Source: Amycolatopsis sp. cg9
GTDB taxonomy: Bacteria > Actinomycetota > Actinomycetes > Mycobacteriales > Pseudonocardiaceae
Length of the DNA stretch: 64,000 nt
Direction: 5' to 3'
Assembly (NCBI RefSeq): GCF_041346945.1
Contig: NZ_CP166850.1
Location: 5,688,501 to 5,752,500, forward strand
The notes below the pieces were generated by a model. That model was not told where the DNA came from, searched no databases, and was given only the letters and a program-made list of their open reading frames with translations. Positions 30,032 to 37,106 of the stretch are shown piece after piece (position 1 is the stretch's first letter; each line of letters begins with the position of its first letter). A program made the translations under genes and the position numbers.

Positions 30032-30098
30032 TGTCAGCTTGACGCAAAGTCGGCTCGGGTCTTAACCTGATCGCAGTTAGTGTCAAATCGACGAAAAG
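30032..30098. promoter_or_regulatory. Twin 18-bp repeats with divergent promoters
   Basis: Two direct repeats of pattern TGTCA-N4-GACG-N-AAAG lie at 30032-30049 and 30081-30098; each also contains an imperfect palindrome (TGTCA-N3-TGACG and TGTCA-N3-CGACG). The first supplies a plus-strand -35 TTGACG (30039-30044), 18 bases before TAACCT (30063-30068). The second supplies a minus-strand -35 TTGACA (30086-30081), 16 bases before TAAGAC (30064-30059). So each repeat overlaps the -35 of one promoter. The Nudix/NrtR-like protein is the likely binder. Confidence 0.6.
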
Positions 30099-30105
30099 GG
30101 CTGTG

Positions 30106-30216
30106 ATGTGTGTGCACCTGCCGGTCCCGCTCGCCTTCGAGCCGGCCGCCGTCCTCCTGCTCGCCGGGCCGGCCCGCGGGTTCCGCCTCGCCCCCGCCTG
30201 CCCGGGAGGCCGGTGA
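30106..30216 (+). CDS. Possible 36-residue leader peptide
   Basis: ATG at 30106 follows AAAAGGG by six bases and opens a frame of 36 codons (MCVHLPVPLAFEPAAVLL...) ending TGA at 30214-30216, three bases before the next ATG. It starts about 31 bases after the predicted transcription start, so ribosomes would meet it first. It may couple translation to the HTH-nSTAND gene or be a hydrophobic micropeptide. It matches no family I know, and in GC-rich DNA such a frame could be chance. Confidence 0.3.
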   Translation: MCVHLPVPLAFEPAAVLLLAGPARGFRLAPACPGGR

Positions 30217-30219
30217 GCC

Positions 30220-31788
30220 ATGCCGCGCGCTGAGAACCCCCTCGACCTCGACGGCTCCCCGCTGACGGCGTTCGCGGCCGGCCTGCGGGCGCTGCGGGAG
30301 CACGCCGGGAACCCGACCTACCGCGAACTGGCGCGGCGGGCGCACTTCTCCGCCACCACGCTGTCCGACGCCGCGGGCGGGCGCCGGCTGCCGAGCCTGG
30401 CGGTGACCCTCGCCTACGTCCGCGCTTGCGACGGCGACGACGCCGAGTGGGAACGCCGCTGGCGCGCGACGGCGGCCGAGCTGACCACCCCGGCCCCGGC
30501 GGGCGAAACCGCGCCCTACCGCGGGCTCGACGCCTACGACCGCGAGGACGCCGGGTTCTTCTTCGGCCGGGACCGGCTCCTCGACACCCTGACCGCGCTG
30601 CTCCCGTCGCACCGGTGCGTGGTCGTGACCGGCCCGTCCGGTTCCGGGAAGACGTCGCTCCTGCGCGCCGGCCTGCTCCCGCGGCTGAGCGGCCCCGTCG
30701 TCTTCACCACCCCGGCCACCGCCGGGGACCTGCTCGCCGGGCCGGAAGCGGCGGTGGTCGTCCTCGACCAGTTCGAAGAGCTGTTCGCGCTCGGCCGCGA
30801 CGACGAGCGGGCGCGGTCCGTCACGGCGTTGCTCGCGGCCCGCGGCGGGCCGCGGGTGGTGCTCGCCGTGCGCGCGGACTTCGAGGACCGCTGCGCCGGG
30901 CTGCCTGGCGTGAGCGCCGCCCTCGCGCGGGCCCGGGTGGTGGTCGGGCCGATGACCGCCGACGAACTGCGCCGGGCGATCACCACCCCGGCGGCACGCG
31001 CGCGGTGCATGGTCGAGACGCCGTTGCTGACCACGGCCGTCGCGCTCGCGCACGGCCGGCCCGGGGCGCTGCCGTGGCTGTCGCACGCGTTGCTCGAGAC
31101 GTGGCGGCGCCGCAGCGGCAGCCGGTTGACCCTCGCGGGGTTCCAGGCGGCGGGGGAGCTCGGCGGGCCACTGGCCGGCGCGGCGGAAGCCGTGTTCACC
31201 GGGCTCGGCACGGCCGGGCAGGCCGTCGCACTGGACCTGTTCCGCCGGCTCGCCGACCCCGAAGAAGGTCCCACGGCCGTCGCCGACGGCGAACTCGACG
31301 ACACCCCGCTCACCGCCGACGTCGTCGGCCGGTTCGTCCGCGCCCGGGTGCTCGTGCGCGACGCCCACCGGCTCCGGCTCGCCCACGAGGCGGTGCTCGA
31401 CGCCTGGCCGCGCCTCGACGGCCGGCCCGGCGGCGCGGGGTGGCGCACCCACCGCGACCTCACCCGGGCGGCCGCCACCTGGCGGCTCCACCACCGCGAC
31501 CCGAGCCTGCTCCTGCGCGGCGCGCACCTCGCCGCCGTCCGCGCGTGGGCCCGGCACCCGCGGTACCTCACCACCCACGAGCGGGCCTACCTCGACGCCA
31601 GCACCGCCGCCGGGACCCGGCCCCGCCCGGGCTGGCCGGGACGGCACATCGCGGTGCTCGCGGCCGCGCTCCTGCTCTCGGTCCCGGCCCGGGTGGACAG
31701 CGGCGTGGCCGGCTGCGGGCCCCCGTCGGCCACCGCGGTGTCGTCCGGACCTTTGTCGTCCGGCGCGCCGGACAACGCCGAGCGCTGA
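30220..31788 (+). CDS. HTH (XRE)-nSTAND1 ATPase, lacking a repeat domain
   Basis: 522 residues: an XRE-like helix-turn-helix (about 14-70, YRELARRAHFSATTLSDAAGGRRLPSL region), then an nSTAND1 ATPase with FFFGRDRLLDTL, Walker A GPSGSGKT (138-145), Walker B VVVLDQFEE (179-187) and the winged-helix-like segment ending near HPRYLTTHERAYLDAS. A hydrophobic segment at about 476-491 and a short Ser/Pro tail end the protein. Most relatives continue into WD40 repeats that sense the trigger; none are present here. GGGAGG precedes the ATG by nine bases. It is divergent from the Nudix-PNP-NLR trio and likely belongs to the same system. Confidence 0.9.
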   Translation: MPRAENPLDLDGSPLTAFAAGLRALREHAGNPTYRELARRAHFSATTLSDAAGGRRLPSLAVTLAYVRACDGDDAEWERRWRATAAELTTPAPAGETAPYRGLDAYDREDAGFFFGRDRLLDTLTALLPSHRCVVVTGPSGSGKTSLLRAGLLPRLSGPVVFTTPATAGDLLAGPEAAVVVLDQFEELFALGRDDERARSVTALLAARGGPRVVLAVRADFEDRCAGLPGVSAALARARVVVGPMTADELRRAITTPAARARCMVETPLLTTAVALAHGRPGALPWLSHALLETWRRRSGSRLTLAGFQAAGELGGPLAGAAEAVFTGLGTAGQAVALDLFRRLADPEEGPTAVADGELDDTPLTADVVGRFVRARVLVRDAHRLRLAHEAVLDAWPRLDGRPGGAGWRTHRDLTRAAATWRLHHRDPSLLLRGAHLAAVRAWARHPRYLTTHERAYLDASTAAGTRPRPGWPGRHIAVLAAALLLSVPARVDSGVAGCGPPSATAVSSGPLSSGAPDNAER

Positions 31789-31821
31789 ACCTGTGCTCAC
31801 CGGAACCGGGGAGGGACCGCT

Positions 31822-31864
31822 GAAGGGGACTTTCCTCCGATGTGACGGGAGGAAAGTCCCCTTC
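31822..31864. repeat. Perfect 17-bp inverted repeat (REP-like or terminator)
   Basis: GAAGGGGACTTTCCTCC (31822-31838) and its exact complement (31848-31864) flank a 9-nt loop, 33 bases after the HTH-nSTAND stop. No T-run follows. A further partial copy of one arm (ACGTCCCCTTCGG) occurs about 25 bases downstream (near 31880-31893), which suggests a repetitive intergenic element rather than only a terminator. Confidence 0.6.
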
Positions 31865-32014
31865 GGCACGTCAGATGAGCGCAACGTCCCCTTCGGCCGC
31901 ACCGGACCCGGTGGAACCTCGGCCGCACCCGAAACGTCATAGTGCCGTAAGTAACACAATCGGCCCAACGGGCGAATGACTATGCGTAGTGGTTCCGAGG
32001 AGAAAGGCAATCCG

Positions 32015-32272
32015 GTGTCCGGTTCAGGAGTCGAGCTCACCCACCGCGCCATGGCGATGCTGAAGGCGGTGGCGGCGGGACGCGCGCAGATGTCGTGCAG
32101 CTGCGAGCCCGACCTCTTCATCGACGGATTCGCCTGCTGCGATCAGATGACCGCGCACGCGCTCGCCCACGGCGGCTACCTGCGGCCCGCCGTCGAAGCG
32201 GGCGCCGGGCGCGTGCCGGCCGAGCTCACCGAAGCGGGCCGGGCCGCGCTGGAGATCACCGTCGCCGCCTGA
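32015..32272 (+). CDS. Small cysteine-rich protein of unknown function
   Basis: 85 residues from the GTG at 32015 (an ATG at 31979 in the same frame would add 12). Four cysteines cluster in MSCSCEPDLF and GFACCDQ, a pattern that could bind zinc or an iron-sulfur centre; the flanks are helical and alanine-rich. AAAGG lies eight bases before the GTG, and AGGAG further up. I do not recognise a named family, though the composition resembles small conserved actinobacterial proteins. It stands alone between the nSTAND gene and the convergent methionine aminopeptidase gene. Confidence 0.65.
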   Translation: MSGSGVELTHRAMAMLKAVAAGRAQMSCSCEPDLFIDGFACCDQMTAHALAHGGYLRPAVEAGAGRVPAELTEAGRAALEITVAA

Positions 32273-32300
32273 GGCGGGTCACGCAGCGTCGCGGATTCGC

Positions 32301-33086
32301 TCAGCTGTTCCCGAGCTCCGCTTCGCGCCGGGTGAGCACGCGGGGAGCGTCTTCGGTGACGGCGACCGTGTGCTCGGAGTGGGCGGTGCGGGAGCCGTCG
32401 GCCGAGCGGATGGTCCAGCCGTCGGGGTCGAAGACGATCCGGTCGGTCGTGCGCGCGAACCAGGGCTCGAGCGCCAGGGTCAGGCCCGGCCGCAGCTTCA
32501 TCCCGCGCCCGGCCGTGCCCTTGTTGGGGACGTGCAGGTCCTCGTGCATGGTGCGGCCGATGCCGTGGCCGCCGAACTCGGTGTTGACCGGGTAGCCGTA
32601 CTCGCGGGCCACCGCCTCGATCGCCGCCGAGATGTCGCCCAGCCGGTTGCCGGGGCGGGTCACCTCGATCGCCGCTTCCAGTGCTTCCTCGGTGGCGCGG
32701 ACGATCCGCAGGTCTTCCTCGGCGGGCGTGCCGACGATGACCGTGCGCGCCGAGTCGGCCGCCCAGCCGTCGATGCTGACCGCGAGGTCGGCGGTGAGCA
32801 CGTCGCCGTCGCGCAGCACGTAGTCGTGCGGCAGGCCGTGCAGGACGGCGTCGTTGACCGACAGGCAGATGACGTTGCGGAACGGGCCCTTGCCGAAGGA
32901 CGGCGCGTAGTCCCAGTAGCACGACTCCGCCCCGCGCCGCTTGATCATGCCGCGGGCGTGGTGCTCGAGGTCCATGAGGTTGACGCCCACGTCGGCGAGC
33001 CGGCCGACCTCGGTCAGCACCTCGGCGACGAAGCGCCCGGTCACGTGCATGCGGTCGATCTCCGCCGGCGACTTCAGTTCGATCAC
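32301..33086 (-). CDS. map: Methionine aminopeptidase, type I
   Basis: 261 residues. It removes the N-terminal methionine of new proteins. All five metal ligands can be assigned: the Asp of TADLAV and of AADSART, His in FGGHGIGRTMHE, Glu in LALEPWF and Glu in AHSEHTVAV. The starting GTG follows GAGG by seven bases. It has no secretion pump or translation genes next to it, unlike the housekeeping map copy in the ribosomal protein region, so this may be an additional paralogue. The promoter region contains twin GGTAT-N4-ATACC boxes, implying regulated expression. Confidence 0.95.
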   Translation of the reverse strand: MIELKSPAEIDRMHVTGRFVAEVLTEVGRLADVGVNLMDLEHHARGMIKRRGAESCYWDYAPSFGKGPFRNVICLSVNDAVLHGLPHDYVLRDGDVLTADLAVSIDGWAADSARTVIVGTPAEEDLRIVRATEEALEAAIEVTRPGNRLGDISAAIEAVAREYGYPVNTEFGGHGIGRTMHEDLHVPNKGTAGRGMKLRPGLTLALEPWFARTTDRIVFDPDGWTIRSADGSRTAHSEHTVAVTEDAPRVLTRREAELGNS

Positions 33087-33109
33087 GAAAACCTCGCGTC
33101 ACAAGGGTC

Positions 33110-33156
33110 GGTATAGTTATACCGGGACCGTAGCACGTTTCCGGTATAGGAATACC
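33110..33156. promoter_or_regulatory. Twin GGTAT-N4-ATACC operators
   Basis: Two perfect 5-bp inverted repeats with identical arms and four-base spacers lie at 33110-33123 (GGTAT-AGTT-ATACC) and 33143-33156 (GGTAT-AGGA-ATACC), 33 bases apart centre to centre, about three helical turns. They sit between map (minus, 24 bases away) and murJ (plus), where a dimeric or tetrameric regulator could control both. The first box contains a TATAAC-like -10 on the minus strand. No regulator gene is adjacent. Confidence 0.6.
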
Positions 33157-33208
33157 AGTCGGGTCCGGAGCGGGGACGGAAACCGGTCCGACCTGGCAGG
33201 CTTGGGCC

Positions 33209-34990
33209 ATGGCGGAACCCCCACCACCCGTGGACGACGACGCGACGGTCTTCCTCCCGAGCGAACTGCGCGGCCCGCACTGGCCGACCCGCGACCCGGA
33301 CGTCTCCCGGCGGCCCTACGACGAGTTCGCCACCCAGATCGTCGCGCGCCCGCCCGCGTCCCCGGTCAGCGCGGGCCGCGGCGAGGGCGCCGGTTCGTCG
33401 CTGGCGCGCTCGAGCGGGCGGATGGCGGTCGCCTCCGCGGTCAGCCGGGTCACCGGGTTCGTCGCCAAGCTGCTGCTGGCCGCGGTGGTCGGGACCGGGG
33501 TCGTCAACGACTCCTTCACCGTCGCGAACACGCTGCCCAACATCGTCTTCGAACTGCTCTTCGGCGGCGTGCTCGCCAGCGTCGTCGTCCCGCTGCTCGT
33601 CCGCTCCCACGACGACCCGGACGGCGGCCGCGCCTACACCCAGCGGCTGATCACGATGGCGCTGGTGCTGCTCACCGTCGGCACGGCGGTCGCGGTGGCG
33701 ATCGCCCCGCTGTTCACCGCGCTCTACGTCGACAAATCGTCAGCGGAGGCCAATTCCGGGCTGACCACCGCGCTGGCGTACCTGCTGCTGCCGCAGATCC
33801 TCTTCTACGGCCTCTTCGCGCTGCTGTCCGCGATCCTCAACGCGCAGAACGTCTTCGGCCCGCCGGCCTGGGCGCCGGTGCTCAACAACGTCGTCGTCAC
33901 CGGCACGCTCGTGGTGTTCGCCGTGGTGCCGGGGGAGCTGACCCTCGACCCGGTCCGGATGAGCGACCCGAAGCTGCTCGTGCTCGGCCTCGGCACCACG
34001 CTCGGCATCGTCGCCCAGGCCGTCGTGCTGATCCCGGCGTTGCTGCGCACCGGGTTCCGGTTCCGCTGGCGCTGGGGCTTCGACCCGCGGATCAAGGAGT
34101 TCGGCGGCCTCGCCGCGTGGATCCTCGGCTACGTCGTGGTCAGCCACGTCGGGTTCGTCGTCACCACCCGGGTGCTGACCGGTGGCACTCGCGGCGGGGT
34201 CACGGCCTACAGCTACGCGTCCCTGCTTTTCCAGCTGCCGTACGGGATCCTCGGCGTTTCGCTGCTGACCGCGCTGATGCCGCGGATGAGCCGCGCCGCC
34301 GCGGACGGCGACACCGGCTCGCTCGTCGGCGACCTTTCGCTCGCTTCCCGGATGTCCACGGTGCTGTTCGTGCCCATCTCGGCGGTGCTGGCCGTGGTCG
34401 GCACCCCGATCGGGATCGCGATCTTCACCTGGGGCCGCGGCACGCTGGCGGACGCCGAGCGGCTCGGCCAGACCCTCGCCGTCTCGGCCGTCGGGCTGCT
34501 GCCGTTCGCGCTGGTCATGTTGCAGCTGCGGGTGTTCTACGCGATGAAGGACGCCCGCACGCCGACGCTCATCATGCTCGTGATGACGGCGGTGAAGATC
34601 CCGCTCCTCCTGCTCTGCCGGGGATTGCTCGACGGCGAGCACGTCGTCTACGGCGTGATGCTCGTCAACGGCGCCGGGTTCGTGGTCGGCGCCGTGCTCG
34701 GCCAGGTCTGGCTGTGGGTCCGGCTCGGGCACCTGCGCAGCAAGCGGTCGCTGCGGGTCGGCCTGATCGTGCTCGGGGCGAGCGCCCTCGGCGTCGGGGC
34801 CGCGGTGCTGGCCGGGTACGCCGTGCCCGGTTCGCTCGGCGCGATCCCCGCCGCGTGGGTGAAGCTGCCGGTCCAGACCTTGCTCGGGATGGCCGTCCCG
34901 TTCGGGTTGCTGGCGCTGCTGAAGCTCCCGGAGTTCACCCCCGTGACGCGGCGCGTGGGCGCTCTCCTGCGGCGGCTCGCTCCTCGTTGA
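33209..34990 (+). CDS. murJ: MurJ/MviN family lipid II flippase
   Basis: 593 residues. A Pro/Asp-rich cytoplasmic extension of about 70 residues precedes the membrane domain, which begins RMAVASAVSRVTGFVAKLLLAAVVG and holds about 14 transmembrane helices, including the MurJ-typical FYAMKDARTPTLIML. It would flip lipid-linked peptidoglycan precursor across the membrane. Actinomycetes usually have a MurJ with a C-terminal kinase-like domain near the replication origin; this one lacks that domain and sits beside map, so it may be a paralogue acting on another lipid-linked substrate. Confidence 0.88.
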   Translation: MAEPPPPVDDDATVFLPSELRGPHWPTRDPDVSRRPYDEFATQIVARPPASPVSAGRGEGAGSSLARSSGRMAVASAVSRVTGFVAKLLLAAVVGTGVVNDSFTVANTLPNIVFELLFGGVLASVVVPLLVRSHDDPDGGRAYTQRLITMALVLLTVGTAVAVAIAPLFTALYVDKSSAEANSGLTTALAYLLLPQILFYGLFALLSAILNAQNVFGPPAWAPVLNNVVVTGTLVVFAVVPGELTLDPVRMSDPKLLVLGLGTTLGIVAQAVVLIPALLRTGFRFRWRWGFDPRIKEFGGLAAWILGYVVVSHVGFVVTTRVLTGGTRGGVTAYSYASLLFQLPYGILGVSLLTALMPRMSRAAADGDTGSLVGDLSLASRMSTVLFVPISAVLAVVGTPIGIAIFTWGRGTLADAERLGQTLAVSAVGLLPFALVMLQLRVFYAMKDARTPTLIMLVMTAVKIPLLLLCRGLLDGEHVVYGVMLVNGAGFVVGAVLGQVWLWVRLGHLRSKRSLRVGLIVLGASALGVGAAVLAGYAVPGSLGAIPAAWVKLPVQTLLGMAVPFGLLALLKLPEFTPVTRRVGALLRRLAPR

Positions 34991-35018
34991 CGACTACGGC
35001 CGGGAACGCGATCCGGAT

Positions 35019-35039
35019 GTCTCGAAACGATTACGAGAC
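35019..35039. terminator. Short inverted repeat after murJ
   Basis: GTCTCG-N9-CGAGAC (6-bp arms) lies about 30 bases past the murJ stop. It is weak for a terminator and could instead be an operator for the downstream gene, whose -10-like TACAAT is at 35058-35063. Confidence 0.3.
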
Positions 35040-35117
35040 CGCTGCGATCAGCGCGTTTACAATTCCGGCGCGGCTTCCTACGATCCACCCGGACCAGTCA
35101 TGGGGCGGAGGTCGTGG

Positions 35118-35606
35118 ATGACGCGCAGTGCGCGCAGGCGGCGGGATCGGGTCACGGTCGACGAACTGCTGCGGGCGGCCGGTGCGCGGCCGCGCAAACC
35201 CGGTTCGCGCTCGGCCGAAACGGCGGCGCGGCGCGGCATCGAGCCCGGGCCGCGCGGTTCGGGCGGCCGGATCGCGCTGGCGCTGGCGGTCGTCGTCGTG
35301 CTGGGCGGGCTGGCGCTCGCGCTGGCGGCGCGGCCGGAACCCGTGCCGGGCTCGACGCAGTTCCCGCAGCTGCAGCCGGCCACCGGCGTCCCGTCGTCGA
35401 GCGCCGTCGCGGCGCCCACGACCACGACGACGCCGTCGCCGGTCGTGATGCACGCGCGCCAGACGCCGACCGCCACGCCGACGCCGACCGTGACGGTCGA
35501 GCTGCCACCGCCGTCGACGGCCACGGTCACCCTCCCGCCGCCCACGTACGACTGGGGCCGGTGCTACCCCTACGGCTGCCGCCGCGACGGCACGCCGGTG
35601 CGCTGA
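35118..35606 (+). CDS. Single-pass membrane protein with Ser/Thr/Pro-rich exterior
   Basis: 162 residues. A basic cytoplasmic N-terminus (TRSARRRRDRVTVDELLRAAG) is followed by one transmembrane helix (about 52-72, IALALAVVVVLGGLALALAA) and a Pro/Thr-rich region with repeated TPTVTVE-like stretches, ending in a Tyr/Cys segment (YDWGRCYPYGCRRDG). I recognise no enzyme domain. It may be a wall-spanning or anti-sigma-like anchor. GGAGG lies eight bases before the ATG at 35118. Its 3' end overlaps the convergent permease gene by 37 bases. Confidence 0.7.
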   Translation: MTRSARRRRDRVTVDELLRAAGARPRKPGSRSAETAARRGIEPGPRGSGGRIALALAVVVVLGGLALALAARPEPVPGSTQFPQLQPATGVPSSSAVAAPTTTTTPSPVVMHARQTPTATPTPTVTVELPPPSTATVTLPPPTYDWGRCYPYGCRRDGTPVR

Positions 35607-36943
35607 CGGCGCAGGAGCAGGTAGGTCCCGGCGGCGAGCACGAACCCGGCCGCGAAGGTCAGATCACCGGTGCCGGGAACCGCTTTCGGGATCGGCGCGG
35701 TGTAGAGCGCCTGGTTCGCGAACAGGCCGACGGACACCACCAGGCCGACGAGGAACGCGGTGAACCCGGCGGTGTTGCGGTGGCTCCTGTCGGCCAGCAG
35801 CGCGCCGAAGTCGGTGCCGCGCCGCAGGTGGTGGTCGGCCAGCAGCACGCCGAGCCACGGGCCGATCCAGTAGGCGATGACCAGCAGGAAGTTCTCGTAG
35901 GCGTGCCCGGCGTCGGCGAGCCCCAGCCAGGCCAGCACGAACCCGACCGCGCCGAAGGCGAGCGCGACGGCCGCGCGGCGCCAGGCCAGCGGCAGCCGGA
36001 CGCCGAGGGCGAGGAAGGCGAGCGCTCCCGAGTAGACGTTCAGGACGTTCGCCGCGACCGCCCCGAGCGTGATGGCCAGCAGCGTCGCCGCGGCGAGGAA
36101 CCCGGGCAGGTGCCCGGTGAACGCCGTCGCCGGGTTGGCGTCGCCCGCCCCGCCGATGGTCGTCGAGGCCGCGCCGGCGAGCATCAGCACGGTCGTGGAG
36201 AGGAACAGCCCGAGCCCGGCGTAGCGGCCGATCGCGCGTTTCGACGCGGTCTTGGGCAGGTAGCGGGTGTAGTCGGCGGCGTACGGGTTCCAGCCCGCGG
36301 TGTAGCCGAACGCGGTGCCGACGGTGAGCAGGAACCCGCCGACGCTCCCGGTGTTCGCGGTGGCGCCGGACTTCGTGAAGATGACGACGCTCGCCACGGC
36401 GAACACGACGGCGAGGATCGCGAAGACGTACTTTTCGTAGGCCTGCACGAGGTTGTGCCCGAAGAAGGCGATGGCGATCTGCAGCGCGACGACGAGCACG
36501 AGGCAGGCGAGCACGGGCAGCCCGGTCAGGCCGGCGAGGGCGAAAGCGCCGCTGACGCTGTTGACCGCGAACCACCCGATGCCCGCCATCACCGACATCA
36601 GCGCGGCCGGCAGGAGGTTGCCGCGGTAGCCGAACGCGGCCCGCCCGAGCACCATCTGCGGCACGCCGTAGCGCGGCCCGCGCGCGGACAGGACACCGTG
36701 CGCGAGCGCGCCCAGCCCGTTCCCGACGACGGCCGCGAGCGCGGCTTGCCAGAAGGTCAGCCCGAAGGCGGTGACGGCGAGGACGCCGACGAAGACGGTG
36801 GCGAACTCGAGGTTGGGGGAGGCCCAGGTCCAGGCCAGCTGCCGCGGTGTCCCGTGCCGGTCGGCGTCGGCGACGGGTTCGACCCCGCCGGGCTCGACGG
36901 CCACCACCTTGTCGCCGTAGCCGGCCGCTTCGGTGCTCGTCAT
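35570..36943 (-). CDS. NCS1 family purine/cytosine permease
   Basis: 457 residues with about 12 transmembrane helices in the CodB/PurP pattern: TWASPNLEFATVFVGVL in the first helix, QMVLGRAAFGYRGN in the conserved loop, and GYTAGWNPYAADYTRYLPK, the family signature. It would import a nucleobase or related compound by cation symport. A cytosine-deaminase-like gene occurs at 41126 but is not linked by operon. No regulator is adjacent. About 160 bases separate its start from the chitinase terminator. Confidence 0.9.
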   Translation of the reverse strand: MTSTEAAGYGDKVVAVEPGGVEPVADADRHGTPRQLAWTWASPNLEFATVFVGVLAVTAFGLTFWQAALAAVVGNGLGALAHGVLSARGPRYGVPQMVLGRAAFGYRGNLLPAALMSVMAGIGWFAVNSVSGAFALAGLTGLPVLACLVLVVALQIAIAFFGHNLVQAYEKYVFAILAVVFAVASVVIFTKSGATANTGSVGGFLLTVGTAFGYTAGWNPYAADYTRYLPKTASKRAIGRYAGLGLFLSTTVLMLAGAASTTIGGAGDANPATAFTGHLPGFLAAATLLAITLGAVAANVLNVYSGALAFLALGVRLPLAWRRAAVALAFGAVGFVLAWLGLADAGHAYENFLLVIAYWIGPWLGVLLADHHLRRGTDFGALLADRSHRNTAGFTAFLVGLVVSVGLFANQALYTAPIPKAVPGTGDLTFAAGFVLAAGTYLLLRRQRTGVPSRRQP

Positions 36944-37040
36944 GGGAGGACGGTAAGCGGTGAACGTTGCGCCGGTGTGACGGTTCCGCGGTTCCCGGTG
37001 AGCGGCACGGTTCCCGCTCAGCGGTACCCGAGAACCCGCG

Positions 37041-37081
37041 AAGGCCCCCTCACCGGCCCCGATGCCGGCGAGAGGGCCTCC
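37041..37081 (-). terminator. Terminator of the chitinase gene
   Basis: On the minus strand AGGCCCUCUCGCCGGC pairs with GCCGGUGAGGGGGCCU over 16 bp, including two G-U pairs that would be mismatches on the other strand, so the hairpin is directional. It lies 26 bases past the chitinase stop. No U-run. Confidence 0.75.
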
Positions 37082-37106
37082 GACAGCCCCACTACGGGAT
37101 CGAGGG

